Positions 1-11,378 of a DNA stretch of 64,000 nucleotides are shown in pieces. Made by a program: the position numbers and the translations under genes. Within the stretch, counting starts at the first letter, position 1, and the number at the start of each line of letters is the position of its first letter. Under the pieces are notes generated by a model that was not told the DNA's origin, did not search any database, and saw only the letters and a program-made list of their open reading frames with translations. The DNA comes from Alphaproteobacteria bacterium (GTDB lineage Bacteria; Pseudomonadota; Alphaproteobacteria; UBA9219; RGZA01), in NCBI GenBank assembly GCA_033762625.1, contig JANRLI010000016.1, positions 1 through 64,000 of the forward strand. Direction: 5' to 3'.

Positions 1-1366
<1,366 letters not shown>

Positions 1367-1396
1367 TTAGGAAACTTCAAAAATTTTCTGAAAACC

Positions 1397-1416
1397 GCCG
1401 GAGCGTTTGCTCCGGC
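1397..1416 (-). promoter_or_regulatory. rpoB-rpoC intercistronic hairpin
   Basis: A perfect 8-bp stem (GCCGGAGC / GCTCCGGC) with a 4-nt loop lies between the rpoB stop and the rpoC start. On the minus strand it is followed only by a short GGTTTTC run, so it is at best a weak or partial terminator. RNase processing or attenuation between the two genes is an alternative. Confidence 0.55.
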
Positions 1417-1423
1417 AATTCCG

Positions 1424-4400
1424 TTATTCCTTACCAATCAACAAAGCTGGTTTACCCGGTGTGTCGTCATTGGCTGCTGGTGCGCCTTCCAATGCTTGGC
1501 CTTCCGCGCCCAAATCCTGGCGGGTAAGCTCGACATTAAGACCAAGTGAACGCATTTCCTTAACCAAGACGTTGAAGGATTCAGGGATACCTGCCTCGAA
1601 ATTGTCTTCGCCGCGGATGATGCTTTCATAAACCTTGGTACGACCGGAAACGTCATCCGACTTAACGGTGAGAATTTCCTGCAAGGTGTATGCAGCGCCG
1701 TAAGCTTCAAGTGCCCACACTTCCATTTCACCAAAGCGCTGACCACCAAAGTGCGCTTTACCGCCCAGCGGTTGCTGCGTAACAAGCGAGTAAGGCCCGA
1801 TCGAACGTGCGTGGATCTTGTCATCAACCAAGTGATGCAGCTTCAGAATATAAATGAAACCAACGGTCACCTTGCGGTCAAACGGTTCGCCCGTGCGGCC
1901 ATCGATTAGTGTAACTTGGCCGGAGCTATCAAGGCCGGCTTGTTTCAACATGCCGACGATATCGTCTTCGCGTGCGCCATCAAACACTGGCGTTGCAAAC
2001 GGAACACCCTTACGCAGGTTATTCGCCAGCAACATCAGCTGATCGTCATCCATGCGTTTGATGTCACGGTTATAAATATCTTCGCCATAGACTTCGCGAA
2101 GACGCTCACGCACCGCTTTCAAATCACCGCGCTTGTAATAATACGCATCGAGCATTTCGCCGATTTGCTTACCAATACCGGCAGAAGCCCAACCCAAATG
2201 GGTTTCCAGAATTTGGCCCACATTCATACGTGAAGGCACGCCGAGCGGATTAAGCACAACGTCAACCGGTGTACCGTCTTCAAGGCATGGCATGTCTTCA
2301 ATCGGGTTGATCTTGGAGATAACACCTTTGTTACCGTGACGACCGGCCATCTTATCGCCGGGTTGCAGCTTGCGCTTCACGGCAATAAATACCTTCACCA
2401 TCTTCATCACGCCGGGGGACAATTCATCGCCGCGTTGCAGCTTTGAAACCTTGTCTTCAAAACGCTTCTTTAATGCATCAATTGCTGCATCAAAGCTCTT
2501 TGAAACGGCTTCAATTTGCTCCATCACGCCGTCATCTTTAAGCGCAATTTGGCGCCATTGGCCATGGGTGTAGTCCGCGAGCAATGCTTCGGTGATTTCT
2601 TTGCCAGCCGGGAAGTTCTTAGGACCCGATACGGCCTTTTGGCCGATGAGCAAGTTCTTCAACTGGTCAAAGAAGCCGCGTTCCAGAATGGCGCGTTCAT
2701 CATCACGGTCTTTTGCAAGACGGGTGATTTCTTCGCGTTCAATCGCAACGGCGCGTTGATCCTTATCAACGCCGCGGCGGTTAAACACGCGCACCTCAAC
2801 GATGGTACCGGAAACGCCGGGCGGCACTTTCAAGCTGCTATCGCGAACGTCGGCAGATTTTTCACCGAAAATGGCGCGCAGCAATTTTTCTTCTGGCGTC
2901 ATTGGGCTTTCACCCTTTGGTGTGACCTTACCAACGAGGATATCGCCGGGGTTCACTTCTGCGCCGATGTAAACAATACCTGCTTCATCGAGGTTCTTCA
3001 GTGCTTCTTCGCCCACGTTTGGAATATCGCGGGTAATTTCTTCCTGACCCAGTTTGGTATCACGCGCCATCACTTCGAATTCTTCGATGTGGATGGAGGT
3101 GAACACGTCATCGCGCACGATGCGTTCGGAGATCAAGATACTATCTTCGAAGTTGTATCCGTTCCATGGCATGAACGCGACGAGCACGTTGCGGCCAAGC
3201 GCCAATTCACCCAGCTGCGTGGATGGGCCGTCAGCGATGATATCGCCGGCCTTTACCACATCGCCTACGCGCACCAATGGGCGCTGCGTAATACAGGTGT
3301 TTTGGTTGGAACGCTGGAACTTCAGGAGGTTGTAAATATCAACGCCAAGACCACCGTTCTTTGCGGCCTTATCATCATTGACGCGGACAACCACGCGGGT
3401 GGCATCCACTTGGTCAACAATACCGGCACGTTTTGCAACTACGGTCACGCCGCTATCGCGTGCTACGGTGCCTTCCATACCTGTACCAACAAGCGGCGCA
3501 TCACTTTGTAATAAAGGTACGGCTTGGCGTTGCATGTTGGAGCCCATGAGCGCGCGGTTCGCGTCATCGTTTTCAAGGAACGGAATAAGCGCAGCAGCAA
3601 CCGAAACCAGCTGCTTGGGCGATACGTCGATGAATTCGATTTGGTCTGGTGGCAGCATCATGTACTCACCGCCCTTACGGCAGGAGACGAGTTCTGCAGT
3701 CAATTTGCCCGATGCGTCCAGCGCAGCGTTGGCTTGCGCCACCACATGCTGGCCTTCTTCCATCGCGCTCATATACACAACTTCATCCATCACCTTGCTC
3801 TTGGAAACGCGGCGATATGGCGTTTCAATAAAGCCGTATGGGTTTACCTGTGCGTAGGTTGCAAGCGAGTTGATCAAACCAATATTCGGACCTTCCGGTG
3901 TTTCAATCGGGCAGATGCGACCATAATGGGTTGGATGGACGTCGCGCACTTCAAAGCCAGCGCGTTCACGCGTCAAACCACCTGGGCCAAGGGCCGATAG
4001 ACGGCGCTTATGGGTGATTTCCGACAATGGGTTGGTTTGATCCATAAACTGTGAAAGCTGTGATGAACCAAAGAATTCACGAACAGCTGCCGCTGCTGGT
4101 TTTGCGTTCACAAGGTCAGATGGCATCACGGTATCGATTTCAACCGAACCCATGCGTTCCTTGATCGCACGTTCCATGCGCAACAACCCAACACGGTATT
4201 GGTTTTCCATCAATTCACCGACCGAGCGAACACGGCGGTTACCCAAGTGATCGATATCATCCACTTCGCCGCGGCCATCTTTCAGGTCGTGCAAAATCTT
4301 GATGATCTGAATGATGTCGGCCTTGCGCAACACGCGTACGGTGTCAGCAGCCTGAACATTCAAACGGCCATTGATTTTAACGCGGCCAACGGGTGAAAGG

Positions 4401-5722
4401 TCATAGCGTTCCAAATCAAAGAATAATCCGCGGAATAAGGCTTCAGCCGATTCAAGAGTTGGCGGTTCACCGGGGCGCATCACGCGGTAGATATCGATCA
4501 GCGCTTCTTCGCGGGTGGAGTTGCGGTCAACCATCATGGTGGAGCGCAAATATGGGCCCACATTCACATGGTCGATTGCCAGAACAGGAATTTCCTTCGT
4601 GTTCAATTCAGCAAAGTTTTCCAGCATGTCCTTGGTGATTTCATCGCCAGCTTCGTGCAATACAAGGCCGGTCTTGGCATCAATCACGTCTTGGGCAAGG
4701 TATTGGCCCATGAGTTGTTCGGATTGAATGAGGATTTCACGCAGACCTTCTTCTTCCAACTGCTTTGCCTTGCGGGCGGTAATCTTCGCGCCGGCTTCCA
4801 CTACCACTTCACCGCCCTTGGCGTTGACAAGGTCATGGGTCAGCTTCACGCCGCGCCAGTTTTCTGGGATGTAGCGGGTCTTCCAACCGGTCTTGGTGCG
4901 GTCGTAAGTTTTGGTTTCGTAGATGGAGGAGAGGATTTCTTCCTTGCTCATCCCAATCGCTTCACCGGGAGCGAGTGGCTTTTCCTGCGCATCGCGTTTT
5001 GCGCGCATCTTTTCGGTCGCTTCATCGTCCAGCGCATACATCAATGTGGTCACTGGAAGTTTACGGCGACGGTCGATACGAACATACAAAATATCCTTCG
5101 CATCGAATTCAAAGTCGAGCCATGAACCGCGGTAAGGAATAACGCGCGCAGCAAACAGGAATTTACCCGAAGCATGGGTCTTGCCATTGTCATGGTCAAA
5201 GAACACGCCAGGTGAGCGATGCATCTGGGATACGATCACGCGTTCGGTTCCGTTGATAACAAACGTACCGTTATTCGTCATCAATGGCATATCGCCCATA
5301 TACACATCTTGTTCTTTGATGTCGCGGATGGAGCGAAGGCCCGTGGTTTCATCCACGTCAAATACGGATAAACGAAGGGTTACACGCAATGGCGCGGCAA
5401 AGGTCATGCCGCGTTGCTGGCATTCTTCAACGTCGTATTTTGGTTCTTCGAGTTCATAAGAAACGAAATCAAGAACAGCGCGCTCAGCAAAATCTTTAAT
5501 CGGGAAAACGGATTTGAAAACTTCCTGAAGACCAGTCACCGTGCGGCCAGTTGCAGGTGTGCCCATCTGCAAGAATGCTTCGTAAGATTGGCGTTGCACT
5601 TCGATGAGGTTTGGCATCGAGACAACTTCGCTGATGCGACCAAAACTTTTACGGATGCGTTGGCGTCCGGTGAAGCTGTTTGTATCTGGGAGAATTTCTT
5701 TTGTTTTTAGAATCGTGGCCAT
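1424..5722 (-). CDS. rpoB: RNA polymerase beta subunit
   Basis: This is the beta subunit of RNA polymerase, which forms half of the active-site cleft and is the rifampicin target. At 1432 residues it is about 90 longer than the E. coli protein; part of the extra length is in the middle and in a C-terminal tail rich in Ala, Gly and Asp. The rifampicin cluster ([16 protein letters not shown] then [12 protein letters not shown], near residues 545-585) has the sensitive residues at the usual Gln, Asp, His and Ser positions. The active-centre [13 protein letters not shown] motif is near residue 1120. The ATG at 5722 has an AAGGGA ribosome binding site. No ribosomal protein gene lies upstream, which is unusual. 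Confidence 0.98.
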   Translation of the reverse strand: MATILKTKEILPDTNSFTGRQRIRKSFGRISEVVSMPNLIEVQRQSYEAFLQMGTPATGRTVTGLQEVFKSVFPIKDFAERAVLDFVSYELEEPKYDVEECQQRGMTFAAPLRVTLRLSVFDVDETTGLRSIRDIKEQDVYMGDMPLMTNNGTFVINGTERVIVSQMHRSPGVFFDHDNGKTHASGKFLFAARVIPYRGSWLDFEFDAKDILYVRIDRRRKLPVTTLMYALDDEATEKMRAKRDAQEKPLAPGEAIGMSKEEILSSIYETKTYDRTKTGWKTRYIPENWRGVKLTHDLVNAKGGEVVVEAGAKITARKAKQLEEEGLREILIQSEQLMGQYLAQDVIDAKTGLVLHEAGDEITKDMLENFAELNTKEIPVLAIDHVNVGPYLRSTMMVDRNSTREEALIDIYRVMRPGEPPTLESAEALFRGLFFDLERYDLSPVGRVKINGRLNVQAADTVRVLRKADIIQIIKILHDLKDGRGEVDDIDHLGNRRVRSVGELMENQYRVGLLRMERAIKERMGSVEIDTVMPSDLVNAKPAAAAVREFFGSSQLSQFMDQTNPLSEITHKRRLSALGPGGLTRERAGFEVRDVHPTHYGRICPIETPEGPNIGLINSLATYAQVNPYGFIETPYRRVSKSKVMDEVVYMSAMEEGQHVVAQANAALDASGKLTAELVSCRKGGEYMMLPPDQIEFIDVSPKQLVSVAAALIPFLENDDANRALMGSNMQRQAVPLLQSDAPLVGTGMEGTVARDSGVTVVAKRAGIVDQVDATRVVVRVNDDKAAKNGGLGVDIYNLLKFQRSNQNTCITQRPLVRVGDVVKAGDIIADGPSTQLGELALGRNVLVAFMPWNGYNFEDSILISERIVRDDVFTSIHIEEFEVMARDTKLGQEEITRDIPNVGEEALKNLDEAGIVYIGAEVNPGDILVGKVTPKGESPMTPEEKLLRAIFGEKSADVRDSSLKVPPGVSGTIVEVRVFNRRGVDKDQRAVAIEREEITRLAKDRDDERAILERGFFDQLKNLLIGQKAVSGPKNFPAGKEITEALLADYTHGQWRQIALKDDGVMEQIEAVSKSFDAAIDALKKRFEDKVSKLQRGDELSPGVMKMVKVFIAVKRKLQPGDKMAGRHGNKGVISKINPIEDMPCLEDGTPVDVVLNPLGVPSRMNVGQILETHLGWASAGIGKQIGEMLDAYYYKRGDLKAVRERLREVYGEDIYNRDIKRMDDDQLMLLANNLRKGVPFATPVFDGAREDDIVGMLKQAGLDSSGQVTLIDGRTGEPFDRKVTVGFIYILKLHHLVDDKIHARSIGPYSLVTQQPLGGKAHFGGQRFGEMEVWALEAYGAAYTLQEILTVKSDDVSGRTKVYESIIRGEDNFEAGIPESFNVLVKEMRSLGLNVELTRQDLGAEGQALEGAPAANDDTPGKPALLIGKE

Positions 5723-6004
5723 GTCATTCCCTTAAGGGTCAAAAGTTTTTGCGCGGCGCATTTGCGAAAAAGACAAAAAGCGAAAACGACCGATAGTAAA
5801 AAAAATTCTGCCACGCGGCCTATCACCTTTGATCAGTGATGCGTGTCATCGGGTATCTTTATTGTCAGCAAGTGTGCACGAGGGGTGAATCACCATATTT
5901 TAGAGGGGCATGCAAGCACAATTTACAGATTTTTAATGCCCGGGGTTTAACGCGCGAAATAGGGGAATTTTAATCTTTAGCCAGCATGGGCTGATCGCCC
6001 TATT
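5723..6004 (-). other. rpoB upstream region
   Basis: This 282-bp gap must hold the promoter and leader of rpoBC, because the next gene upstream is an unrelated small one. I see AT-rich patches and TTGxxx-like hexamers around 5860-5920, but no pair of hexamers good enough to call. No small ORF with a ribosome binding site was found. Confidence 0.4.
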
Positions 6005-6352
6005 TTATTGAAGCTTTTGCTTCACACATTCGGCAATACGCCTGCCAATGCTGCACGATGGGCGCGCAGCCGCCCCTTCGGTCATATTTCCCTCGTAATC
6101 AAAGCGGCATGGCTCGAATGTATCGGTTTTGGGGTTGGTGGTTAGCACGTTATACCCCCTAGAACCGCCAATAAAATGGAACTTTTGCGGAATTACAGGC
6201 TTTAAGTCATCCGCGCATAGCCGTGCCAATGCCGATGGGTCTTTCAAAGCATGCTGCCCATGCGCCGGGGGAATGGGCATCGTCACCACCAGCCCGCCTA
6301 CAAAAGCAAGGTCTGCAAAAAACTGCGCCGTTCTAAATCTTAAAAAATGCAT
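6005..6352 (-). CDS. small predicted exported protein, unknown
   Basis: I do not recognise this 115-residue protein. The N-terminus (HFLRFRTAQFF, then a stretch rich in Val, Gly and Leu ending near AHG) looks like a signal peptide or anchor. The mature part has four cysteines (LCADD, PCRFD, SCSIG, ECVKQ) that could form two disulfides. I start it at the ATG at 6352; a GTG lies one codon further upstream. It stands alone between rpoB and rpmE, with an AATGAT/ATCATT inverted repeat just upstream. Its coding status rests on length and composition only. Confidence 0.55.
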   Translation of the reverse strand: MHFLRFRTAQFFADLAFVGGLVVTMPIPPAHGQHALKDPSALARLCADDLKPVIPQKFHFIGGSRGYNVLTTNPKTDTFEPCRFDYEGNMTEGAAARPSCSIGRRIAECVKQKLQ

Positions 6353-6379
6353 CACTACTCTTTAACACTCATATCATTG

Positions 6380-6395
6380 AATGATAAGCATCATT
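6380..6395. promoter_or_regulatory. inverted repeat upstream of small exported protein
   Basis: AATGAT-AAGC-ATCATT is a perfect 6-bp inverted repeat 28 bp upstream of the start at 6352. It has the look of a small-dimer operator and faintly resembles Fur-family half-sites, but the match is too short to assign a regulator. Confidence 0.3.
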
Positions 6396-6503
6396 TCCAG
6401 TATCGTTTTCTTGGCGGACAGAATTAATGAATTCACTGCGAAAAGCCCTTGCGTTGCAAGGTTTGGCTGTCTATAAACGCCGCTTGCCGAACATTTAAAG
6501 GGC

Positions 6504-6557
6504 GGCGACTGCCGACCCGCGAGCTAATGCGAGCGAAGCCCCCATAAAAAACAATAC
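6504..6557 (+). repeat. dispersed short repeat, copy A
   Basis: GGCGACTGCC followed by an ACCCGCGAGCTAATGCGAGCG-like block and a TAAAAAACAATAC tail. Nearly the same sequence, with a ~9-base deletion, occurs at 47398-47442. Here it lies directly upstream of the rpmE ribosome binding site. It looks like a short extragenic repeat. Confidence 0.6.
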
Positions 6558-6585
6558 GGCGTTTGAGCGATTTAAGGACAATACT

Positions 6586-6897
6586 ATGAAAGAAAAAATT
6601 CACCCCGATTATCACACCATCAAGGTCATTATGACCGATGGCAGCGAATTCGAAACCCGTACCACCTGGGGTAAGCCTGGCGATACCATGCGCCTCGACA
6701 TCGACCCAAAGACCCATCCCGCTTGGACAGGTATTTCCAAGTTGATTGGCAGAGGCGGTCAGCTCGACAAATTCAAAAACCGTTTTGCTGGCATCGTTGA
6801 TGTTAAAGGCCACAAAGAAGGCGAAAAAGTAACCGGCAGCGTAAACAAGGCCGAAAAGAAAGCCGCCGACAAGGCAGACGCCAAGAAGAAGAAATAA
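6586..6897 (+). CDS. rpmE: 50S ribosomal protein L31 (bL31)
   Basis: This is large-subunit protein L31, recognisable from the start [19 protein letters not shown] and from [13 protein letters not shown]. At 103 residues it is longer than the usual 70-90 because of a lysine- and alanine-rich tail (about the last 25 residues). It has no CxxC zinc pair, so it is the zinc-independent form. The ATG at 6586 has an AAGGA ribosome binding site, and a strong terminator follows. It is a single-gene unit placed close to rpoBC. Confidence 0.95.
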   Translation: MKEKIHPDYHTIKVIMTDGSEFETRTTWGKPGDTMRLDIDPKTHPAWTGISKLIGRGGQLDKFKNRFAGIVDVKGHKEGEKVTGSVNKAEKKAADKADAKKKK

Positions 6898-6960
6898 TTT
6901 AAGAGCAGGGCCGGTTGCGGGAACCGCAGAGGCATCGCTCAAACAACTATAGAATTTAAA

Positions 6961-6987
6961 AACCCCGCTCTAAGGCGGGGTTTTTTT
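6961..6987. terminator. bidirectional rho-independent terminator
   Basis: AACCCCGC / GCGGGGTT stem with a 6-nt loop, followed by seven T on the plus strand and preceded by a run of A. It ends rpmE and can also end the minus-strand gene stopping at 7007. Confidence 0.9.
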
Positions 6988-7006
6988 CCCTTATATATAA
7001 ATCCGG

Positions 7007-7591
7007 TTACGCAGGCTGTGGCATCGCTTTAATCGCAGCAATAATCGCTGCTGGAATTTGTTTTCGGTAAGCCCCCAGCTCTGTGGCATCGCTGGCAATT
7101 CGTGGCAATTGCGCACCGACCAACTGCACCACCTTTCCAAACACCGCATCAATATCTGGGCGATGCGTCGGGTTCATCGCTCTCGCTGGCGCAACCGGCA
7201 GGCGGCTTGCAAGAATGCCAACAGCCGCATAAACCGCCTGGCCTTGGCGAATGGCATCGGGAATACCTTCTCTGATTTTTGCAATTTCAGCGGCATCGGT
7301 TGGCATTTCAACACCAAGGATGGGTGTTGGCTTCTTCAAATCTTCCTCAATCGTCGCAACAACCGCATCAAAGACGTACTGAATGTCATCGGGGTTGTGC
7401 GGGTCTAAATGCAGTTCGCCATTCGCAATTGCGCGGCGCGTAATTTCCATCGCGGTCAATACCGCTTGCCCCAAAATACCGGTCACACAGGATGAAACAT
7501 GCGTTGCACACGTGCCGCATTCGGTTAACCCCAAATTACCTTGCGGGCCTGCGCCGGGTGTTGCGCCATTATCGATATTCAATTGTACCAT
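7007..7591 (-). CDS. unknown protein with N-terminal CxxCx6C motif
   Basis: I do not recognise this 194-residue protein. It has no signal peptide. Near residues 25-35 it carries ECGTCATHVSSC, a compact cysteine cluster; the rest is alanine-rich and predicted helical. It is the last gene of a three-gene operon (785-residue protein, 50-residue protein, this one), all with clustered cysteines. The shared feature suggests metal binding or mutual disulfide/metal bridging, which is inference. The ATG at 7591 has a GGAGCG ribosome binding site. Confidence 0.7.
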   Translation of the reverse strand: MVQLNIDNGATPGAGPQGNLGLTECGTCATHVSSCVTGILGQAVLTAMEITRRAIANGELHLDPHNPDDIQYVFDAVVATIEEDLKKPTPILGVEMPTDAAEIAKIREGIPDAIRQGQAVYAAVGILASRLPVAPARAMNPTHRPDIDAVFGKVVQLVGAQLPRIASDATELGAYRKQIPAAIIAAIKAMPQPA

Positions 7592-7632
7592 TATACGCTC
7601 CTTTAAAAAACGAAGTTAAAAATATCGCGCCG

Positions 7633-7785
7633 CTACTTCGCGGTTTGATTATATTGCTGCAAGATCAGTGCAACCTGTTCCTGCATGGCAGCCAATTGCC
7701 CCTGCCGGCTTTGGCAGTTATTACAATCGCCTGAACATTCTTTGGTTTTTTCTGTCACCTGCGTGACGTGGTTTGTTTCACACAT
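7633..7785 (-). CDS. 50-residue cysteine-motif protein
   Basis: This is a small gene easily missed by annotation. It starts one base after the stop codon of the 785-residue gene, has an AAAGG ribosome binding site, and runs 50 codons from MCETNHVTQV to a stop at 7633. It contains CSGDCNNCQ, a Cx3Cx2C cluster, then a helical segment (GQLAAMQEQVALILQQYNQ). The tight spacing and the cysteine cluster shared with both neighbours support it as real. No family is recognised. Confidence 0.65.
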   Translation of the reverse strand: MCETNHVTQVTEKTKECSGDCNNCQSRQGQLAAMQEQVALILQQYNQTAK

Positions 7786-7786
7786 A

Positions 7787-10144
7787 TTATGCTGCCTTTC
7801 CTGGTGCTGGCGCTGGTGGCGCAGCTTTGGCCCGCGGCGCCAGTTTATCCAGCGCTGCGTTACGTACTTGGGATGCTAGATTTGGGTCTGCGGCCGTGCG
7901 GCTGCACCCGCCGGGCCCGCATCCCGCGCAACCGGTGCAAGGGCCTTTGTTTTTATCAAAATCTTTTTTTGCTTCTGCAACATTTTGATCGCTAACCCTC
8001 AACTGAACGACCGTCGATCCATTGCCAGTAAGCGAAGCCCCCTTGCATCCGATACAACCCGATCCCTTGCTGGGGCAAACATCGCATCCGCTTTCGACTT
8101 TTACGTCTTTCTTATCTTTGGAATCCTTGTTATCGGCCTTCGCTTCTTGTGCGCGATCATTCGGGCGTTCCGGTAATTTCTGTTCTTTGGGGTCCGCTGT
8201 TTTTGCTTCACCCGCTTTGGGATCACCTGCCTTCGCTTCTCCACCCTTTGCATCACCTTGCCTTGCTTCGATGCGCGTTTCTTCACGCGCTTCGTGACGC
8301 GCTTCGTGACGCATGTGAACTGGCTGGCCTTTGGTAACATTTGCATCTGTGCCTGACGGAACGGAACGCGCTTCAACACCCTTCGCGCCCGTATCTGCAC
8401 CCATGGGCTGAACTGTGGTATCAACAGCCGTTTGAACCTGCACAGCAGCTTGGCCTTGCTGCACGGCAACGATTGGCGCATTCCCGGTTACTTGTGTGCC
8501 ACTAACTTGCGTTCCTCTAATCGGTGCTGCCGTTTGCTGCATGACAGGTTGAGATGCGATCGGCTGCGAGCCGTTCACTTGTGTAACCACCGGCTGTGTA
8601 ACCACGGGCTGTGCACCTGTCGGCTGCATTCCAGCTGGTTGCACATGTTGCTGGACGCTGGGTTCACGATGTTGGGGTGTCTGAACAACCGCCTGAACAA
8701 CCGGCTGAACAACCATTGGCGTACTGCGCGCAGGTGTTGTTTGAACAGAAGTGCTTTGCAGCGCTGCGTCTGCACTTGCAACAAGCGTTGTCACTCCGTT
8801 AGCGGGACGCGTGATGTTAAGCGCATTCGCGAGTGATTCCTGCATGGTGTGCACAGGTGATGTCACAACTGCTGCTCTGGCAACGGCCTGTTCTAGCGAA
8901 ACATTTGGCGAAATAGCGGTTACGGTTGTGCCTTTTGGTGTTTGCCGCGCCGCATCCACGCGCACTTGTTCAACTGCAACCGGCGCAGATTGTGCGCGCG
9001 CTTGAACATGCACATTTGCGGTTGCATTTAGCTGCACGCCGGTTGCTGACGCTTTTACGCCTGCATCAATGCGCGCCGCTGCATCAACGCGCGTTTGCGG
9101 CGTTGCGATTGGCGCAGTTTTGACTAGCACATCACCCTTTGTCACAGGCGCAATCGGTTGGCCTTTTGCATCAACGCGCACTTCTGCGATTTGGCCTTTT
9201 GCAATAGGCATTGTTTTTGCTTCTGCAGTTATTCGCGCATCCATTCTTGTGGGCGGTGTTGTCTTTATGTCAGCAGCTACTTTTACATCACCCTTCACAG
9301 CCGCATCAGCGCCTTTAGCAGCTGGAGCTATTTTTGCTTCCACCACTGGCGCTTTCATTTGCAAAATGGTTGCGGATGCACGCGGCGCGGTTGACACCAT
9401 GTTGAATTTTGCCTGCAAGCGTTCTACCTGCTGCATGACCATATTTTTAACGGCGATATGGCGCGGATCAACCGCAGGCAATGCGCGGATTGCTTGCGTA
9501 ATCGCAGCAATGGCCGCCGTTTTTTGCTCAGCGGTGGGCAGTTCCGCCTTGTTCTGCAAGCCTTTTTCAATCTGCTTGGTAAGCGCTTCAACCTGCTTGA
9601 ACACCGCCGTGAGGCCTTGCACGAATTTCTGTCCAGCAGCAATCATGCCCTGCACCACTTGCGATGAACCGCTGCGATCGGTCATCTCCAATTGCTTCAT
9701 CACCACATGTTGCAGGTATTGGATGCGGCGCAATTCCATCAGCAACCGCGTATCTTCTTTTTGTTCTTCGGTATAGTAAATGTATTGTGCGGTGACGCCG
9801 GCATCCGGAAACTTCAATTGCGCATCGGGCCCGTTTTTTAATGCGTCTTCCCCCTGCACCACTTCCAGCAAGACGCGCCGTTCCTTATTGCCGAATTTTT
9901 CCGCGCCATCAGCAATTTGATTGATTTGAAGTTGAGTGAGTTCTTTAATCGCTTCGCCCAGCTTTGCTCTGGTTTCGGCAGCCACGATGACGGGCTTTCC
10001 ATCCACCGTGAAACGATTCGAACCCATACGTTCAATCGTATCTTCAAGCTCGCGGAGAAATTCTACTTCACTGTCGTTATGGTTCTCCGGAGCATCAATC
10101 TCTGCTTCGGCCTTTGATAATACTGAATAATTGCGGGGTCTCAC
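7787..10144 (-). CDS. large unknown protein, disordered middle, C-terminal Cys clusters
   Basis: I do not recognise this ~785-residue protein. I place the start at the GTG at 10144. The frame stays open to an ATG at 10231, but that adds an isoleucine-rich stretch translated from AT-rich promoter-like DNA. The first ~230 residues are helical and charged. The middle ~450 are rich in Ala, Val, Gln, Pro and Thr and probably disordered, with many short TQPVV- and VDA-type near-repeats. The tail has two cysteine clusters: CDVCPSKGSGCIGC and CTGCAGCGPGGC. It heads the operon with the 50- and 194-residue cysteine proteins. A scaffold with metal-binding knuckles is a fair guess, no more. Confidence 0.75.
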   Translation of the reverse strand: MRPRNYSVLSKAEAEIDAPENHNDSEVEFLRELEDTIERMGSNRFTVDGKPVIVAAETRAKLGEAIKELTQLQINQIADGAEKFGNKERRVLLEVVQGEDALKNGPDAQLKFPDAGVTAQYIYYTEEQKEDTRLLMELRRIQYLQHVVMKQLEMTDRSGSSQVVQGMIAAGQKFVQGLTAVFKQVEALTKQIEKGLQNKAELPTAEQKTAAIAAITQAIRALPAVDPRHIAVKNMVMQQVERLQAKFNMVSTAPRASATILQMKAPVVEAKIAPAAKGADAAVKGDVKVAADIKTTPPTRMDARITAEAKTMPIAKGQIAEVRVDAKGQPIAPVTKGDVLVKTAPIATPQTRVDAAARIDAGVKASATGVQLNATANVHVQARAQSAPVAVEQVRVDAARQTPKGTTVTAISPNVSLEQAVARAAVVTSPVHTMQESLANALNITRPANGVTTLVASADAALQSTSVQTTPARSTPMVVQPVVQAVVQTPQHREPSVQQHVQPAGMQPTGAQPVVTQPVVTQVNGSQPIASQPVMQQTAAPIRGTQVSGTQVTGNAPIVAVQQGQAAVQVQTAVDTTVQPMGADTGAKGVEARSVPSGTDANVTKGQPVHMRHEARHEAREETRIEARQGDAKGGEAKAGDPKAGEAKTADPKEQKLPERPNDRAQEAKADNKDSKDKKDVKVESGCDVCPSKGSGCIGCKGASLTGNGSTVVQLRVSDQNVAEAKKDFDKNKGPCTGCAGCGPGGCSRTAADPNLASQVRNAALDKLAPRAKAAPPAPAPGKAA

Positions 10145-10325
10145 GATAAAGCCTATCTGGTACAGGGTGGTTATGCGACTAAGAATGATTATTAATAATG
10201 GTGTTATAATGATAATGATCCTTAATATCAATAAGGATCTTTATTAAATTATAATTTTGCTAAGTTGTTGTTTCTATGTATTATTTTCATTAATTGCCAT
10301 CCGCATCACAGCCACCAAACCGCGC

Positions 10326-11297
10326 ATGAACAACCTCGAGAAAATAGTCATCATTGCTGGCGCTTCGCTCGTTATCGGGCTCAGCGCCGCCGTGTTCTGG
10401 CCAAAACCAGAAGTAGTGGTCGTGGATTTGCGCACCGTGCGCATTGGGCGCGTCGGCCAATCGGTCAGCTACGCACCTTTTTATGTCGCCAAGCATAACA
10501 AGAAATTCGAAGAAGCATTTGGCGAGTATGGCTACAAGGTCGAATATTCAACCTTCACCACACCTGAAGAAGTCAACATGGCGTTTTTAAATGATCAGGT
10601 TGATGTGGTATTTCAAAGCGACATCGTGCCGGTCATCATGGCGAAAGCGCAAAAAATTCCGGTGTTCATCGCGCAGGTCACATCCACCTATCAAGAACAA
10701 TTGATGATACCCACAGACAGCACTATCAAAACGGTTGAGGAAATGCGCAACCGCAAGGTGATTGTGCAAAAAAATACCACCAATCACTACAACTTGCGCA
10801 AAATGCTGGGCGTGGTTGGCGTTACACCAAATGATTACGACATCACTGAAATGCCGCTGCGGGAAGCAATTGCCGCAATGAAAGAAGGCAGCGTGGATGG
10901 CTGGGCGGTAAACTCCCCTTATGCGGAATTGGGCGAATTAAATCGCTATATGCGTCTGCTTCCGAAAAGCGAGGCCAAGGCTTACAGCATCATGGTGGTG
11001 CGCGATGCGTTCAAAGCGCAAAAATCCAAAGCCTTTGTCGATTTGGTCAACGTGCTGGATGAAGCAAAAGCATGGATACCCTTTAACGAGATTACCGCGA
11101 TTACGATTACAGCACAGGAATTAAACATGCCGGTCGAAGTTGTGCGCAAGGCCTTCTGGCGCCACAACTGGGGCGCAAAACTTGATGAATCGGCGGTCAA
11201 CATCATGCAGCCCTTTGCCGATTTCCTTCGCGAGCAAAAAGTGATTGATGACGCCGTCGATATCCGCGGGACGTTGATTAAAACCAATCTGGAATAA
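10326..11297 (+). CDS. ABC-type substrate-binding protein, NMT1/SsuA-like
   Basis: A 323-residue substrate-binding protein of the NMT1/SsuA/TauA-like type II fold, which delivers nitrate, sulfonates, thiamine precursors or similar to an ABC importer. The N-terminus (KIVIIAGASLVIGLSAAVFW) is a membrane anchor rather than a cleaved signal. SYAPFYVAKHNKKFEEAFG is the typical first ligand-loop region, and VDVVFQSDIVPVIMAKA the second. The ATG at 10326 is chosen over a TTG at 10257 because the anchor then begins at residue 5. No permease or ATPase gene lies beside it, so it is an orphan. It is divergent from the cysteine-motif operon. The substrate cannot be told. Confidence 0.8.
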   Translation: MNNLEKIVIIAGASLVIGLSAAVFWPKPEVVVVDLRTVRIGRVGQSVSYAPFYVAKHNKKFEEAFGEYGYKVEYSTFTTPEEVNMAFLNDQVDVVFQSDIVPVIMAKAQKIPVFIAQVTSTYQEQLMIPTDSTIKTVEEMRNRKVIVQKNTTNHYNLRKMLGVVGVTPNDYDITEMPLREAIAAMKEGSVDGWAVNSPYAELGELNRYMRLLPKSEAKAYSIMVVRDAFKAQKSKAFVDLVNVLDEAKAWIPFNEITAITITAQELNMPVEVVRKAFWRHNWGAKLDESAVNIMQPFADFLREQKVIDDAVDIRGTLIKTNLE

Positions 11298-11378
11298 AAT
11301 GTGCAGTGCAGATTACTTTAGCTTACTGTAAAAATGCATGACTGCACCGTAAAAAAGCTGATAACGCATTGATTACGA

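Noticed and set aside
2516-3511. 331-codon open frame antisense to rpoB
   Set aside because: It lies entirely within rpoB and has an unnatural composition rich in His and Phe; it is a shadow of a GC-biased gene.
6433-6942. 169-codon open frame opposite rpmE
   Set aside because: The frame is open only because rpmE is compact and biased; rpmE itself is unmistakable.
10195-10215. Fur-box-like ATAATGATAATGATC in the divergent promoter region
   Set aside because: It matches the 19-bp Fur consensus at only about 14 positions, in very AT-rich DNA where such matches are expected.
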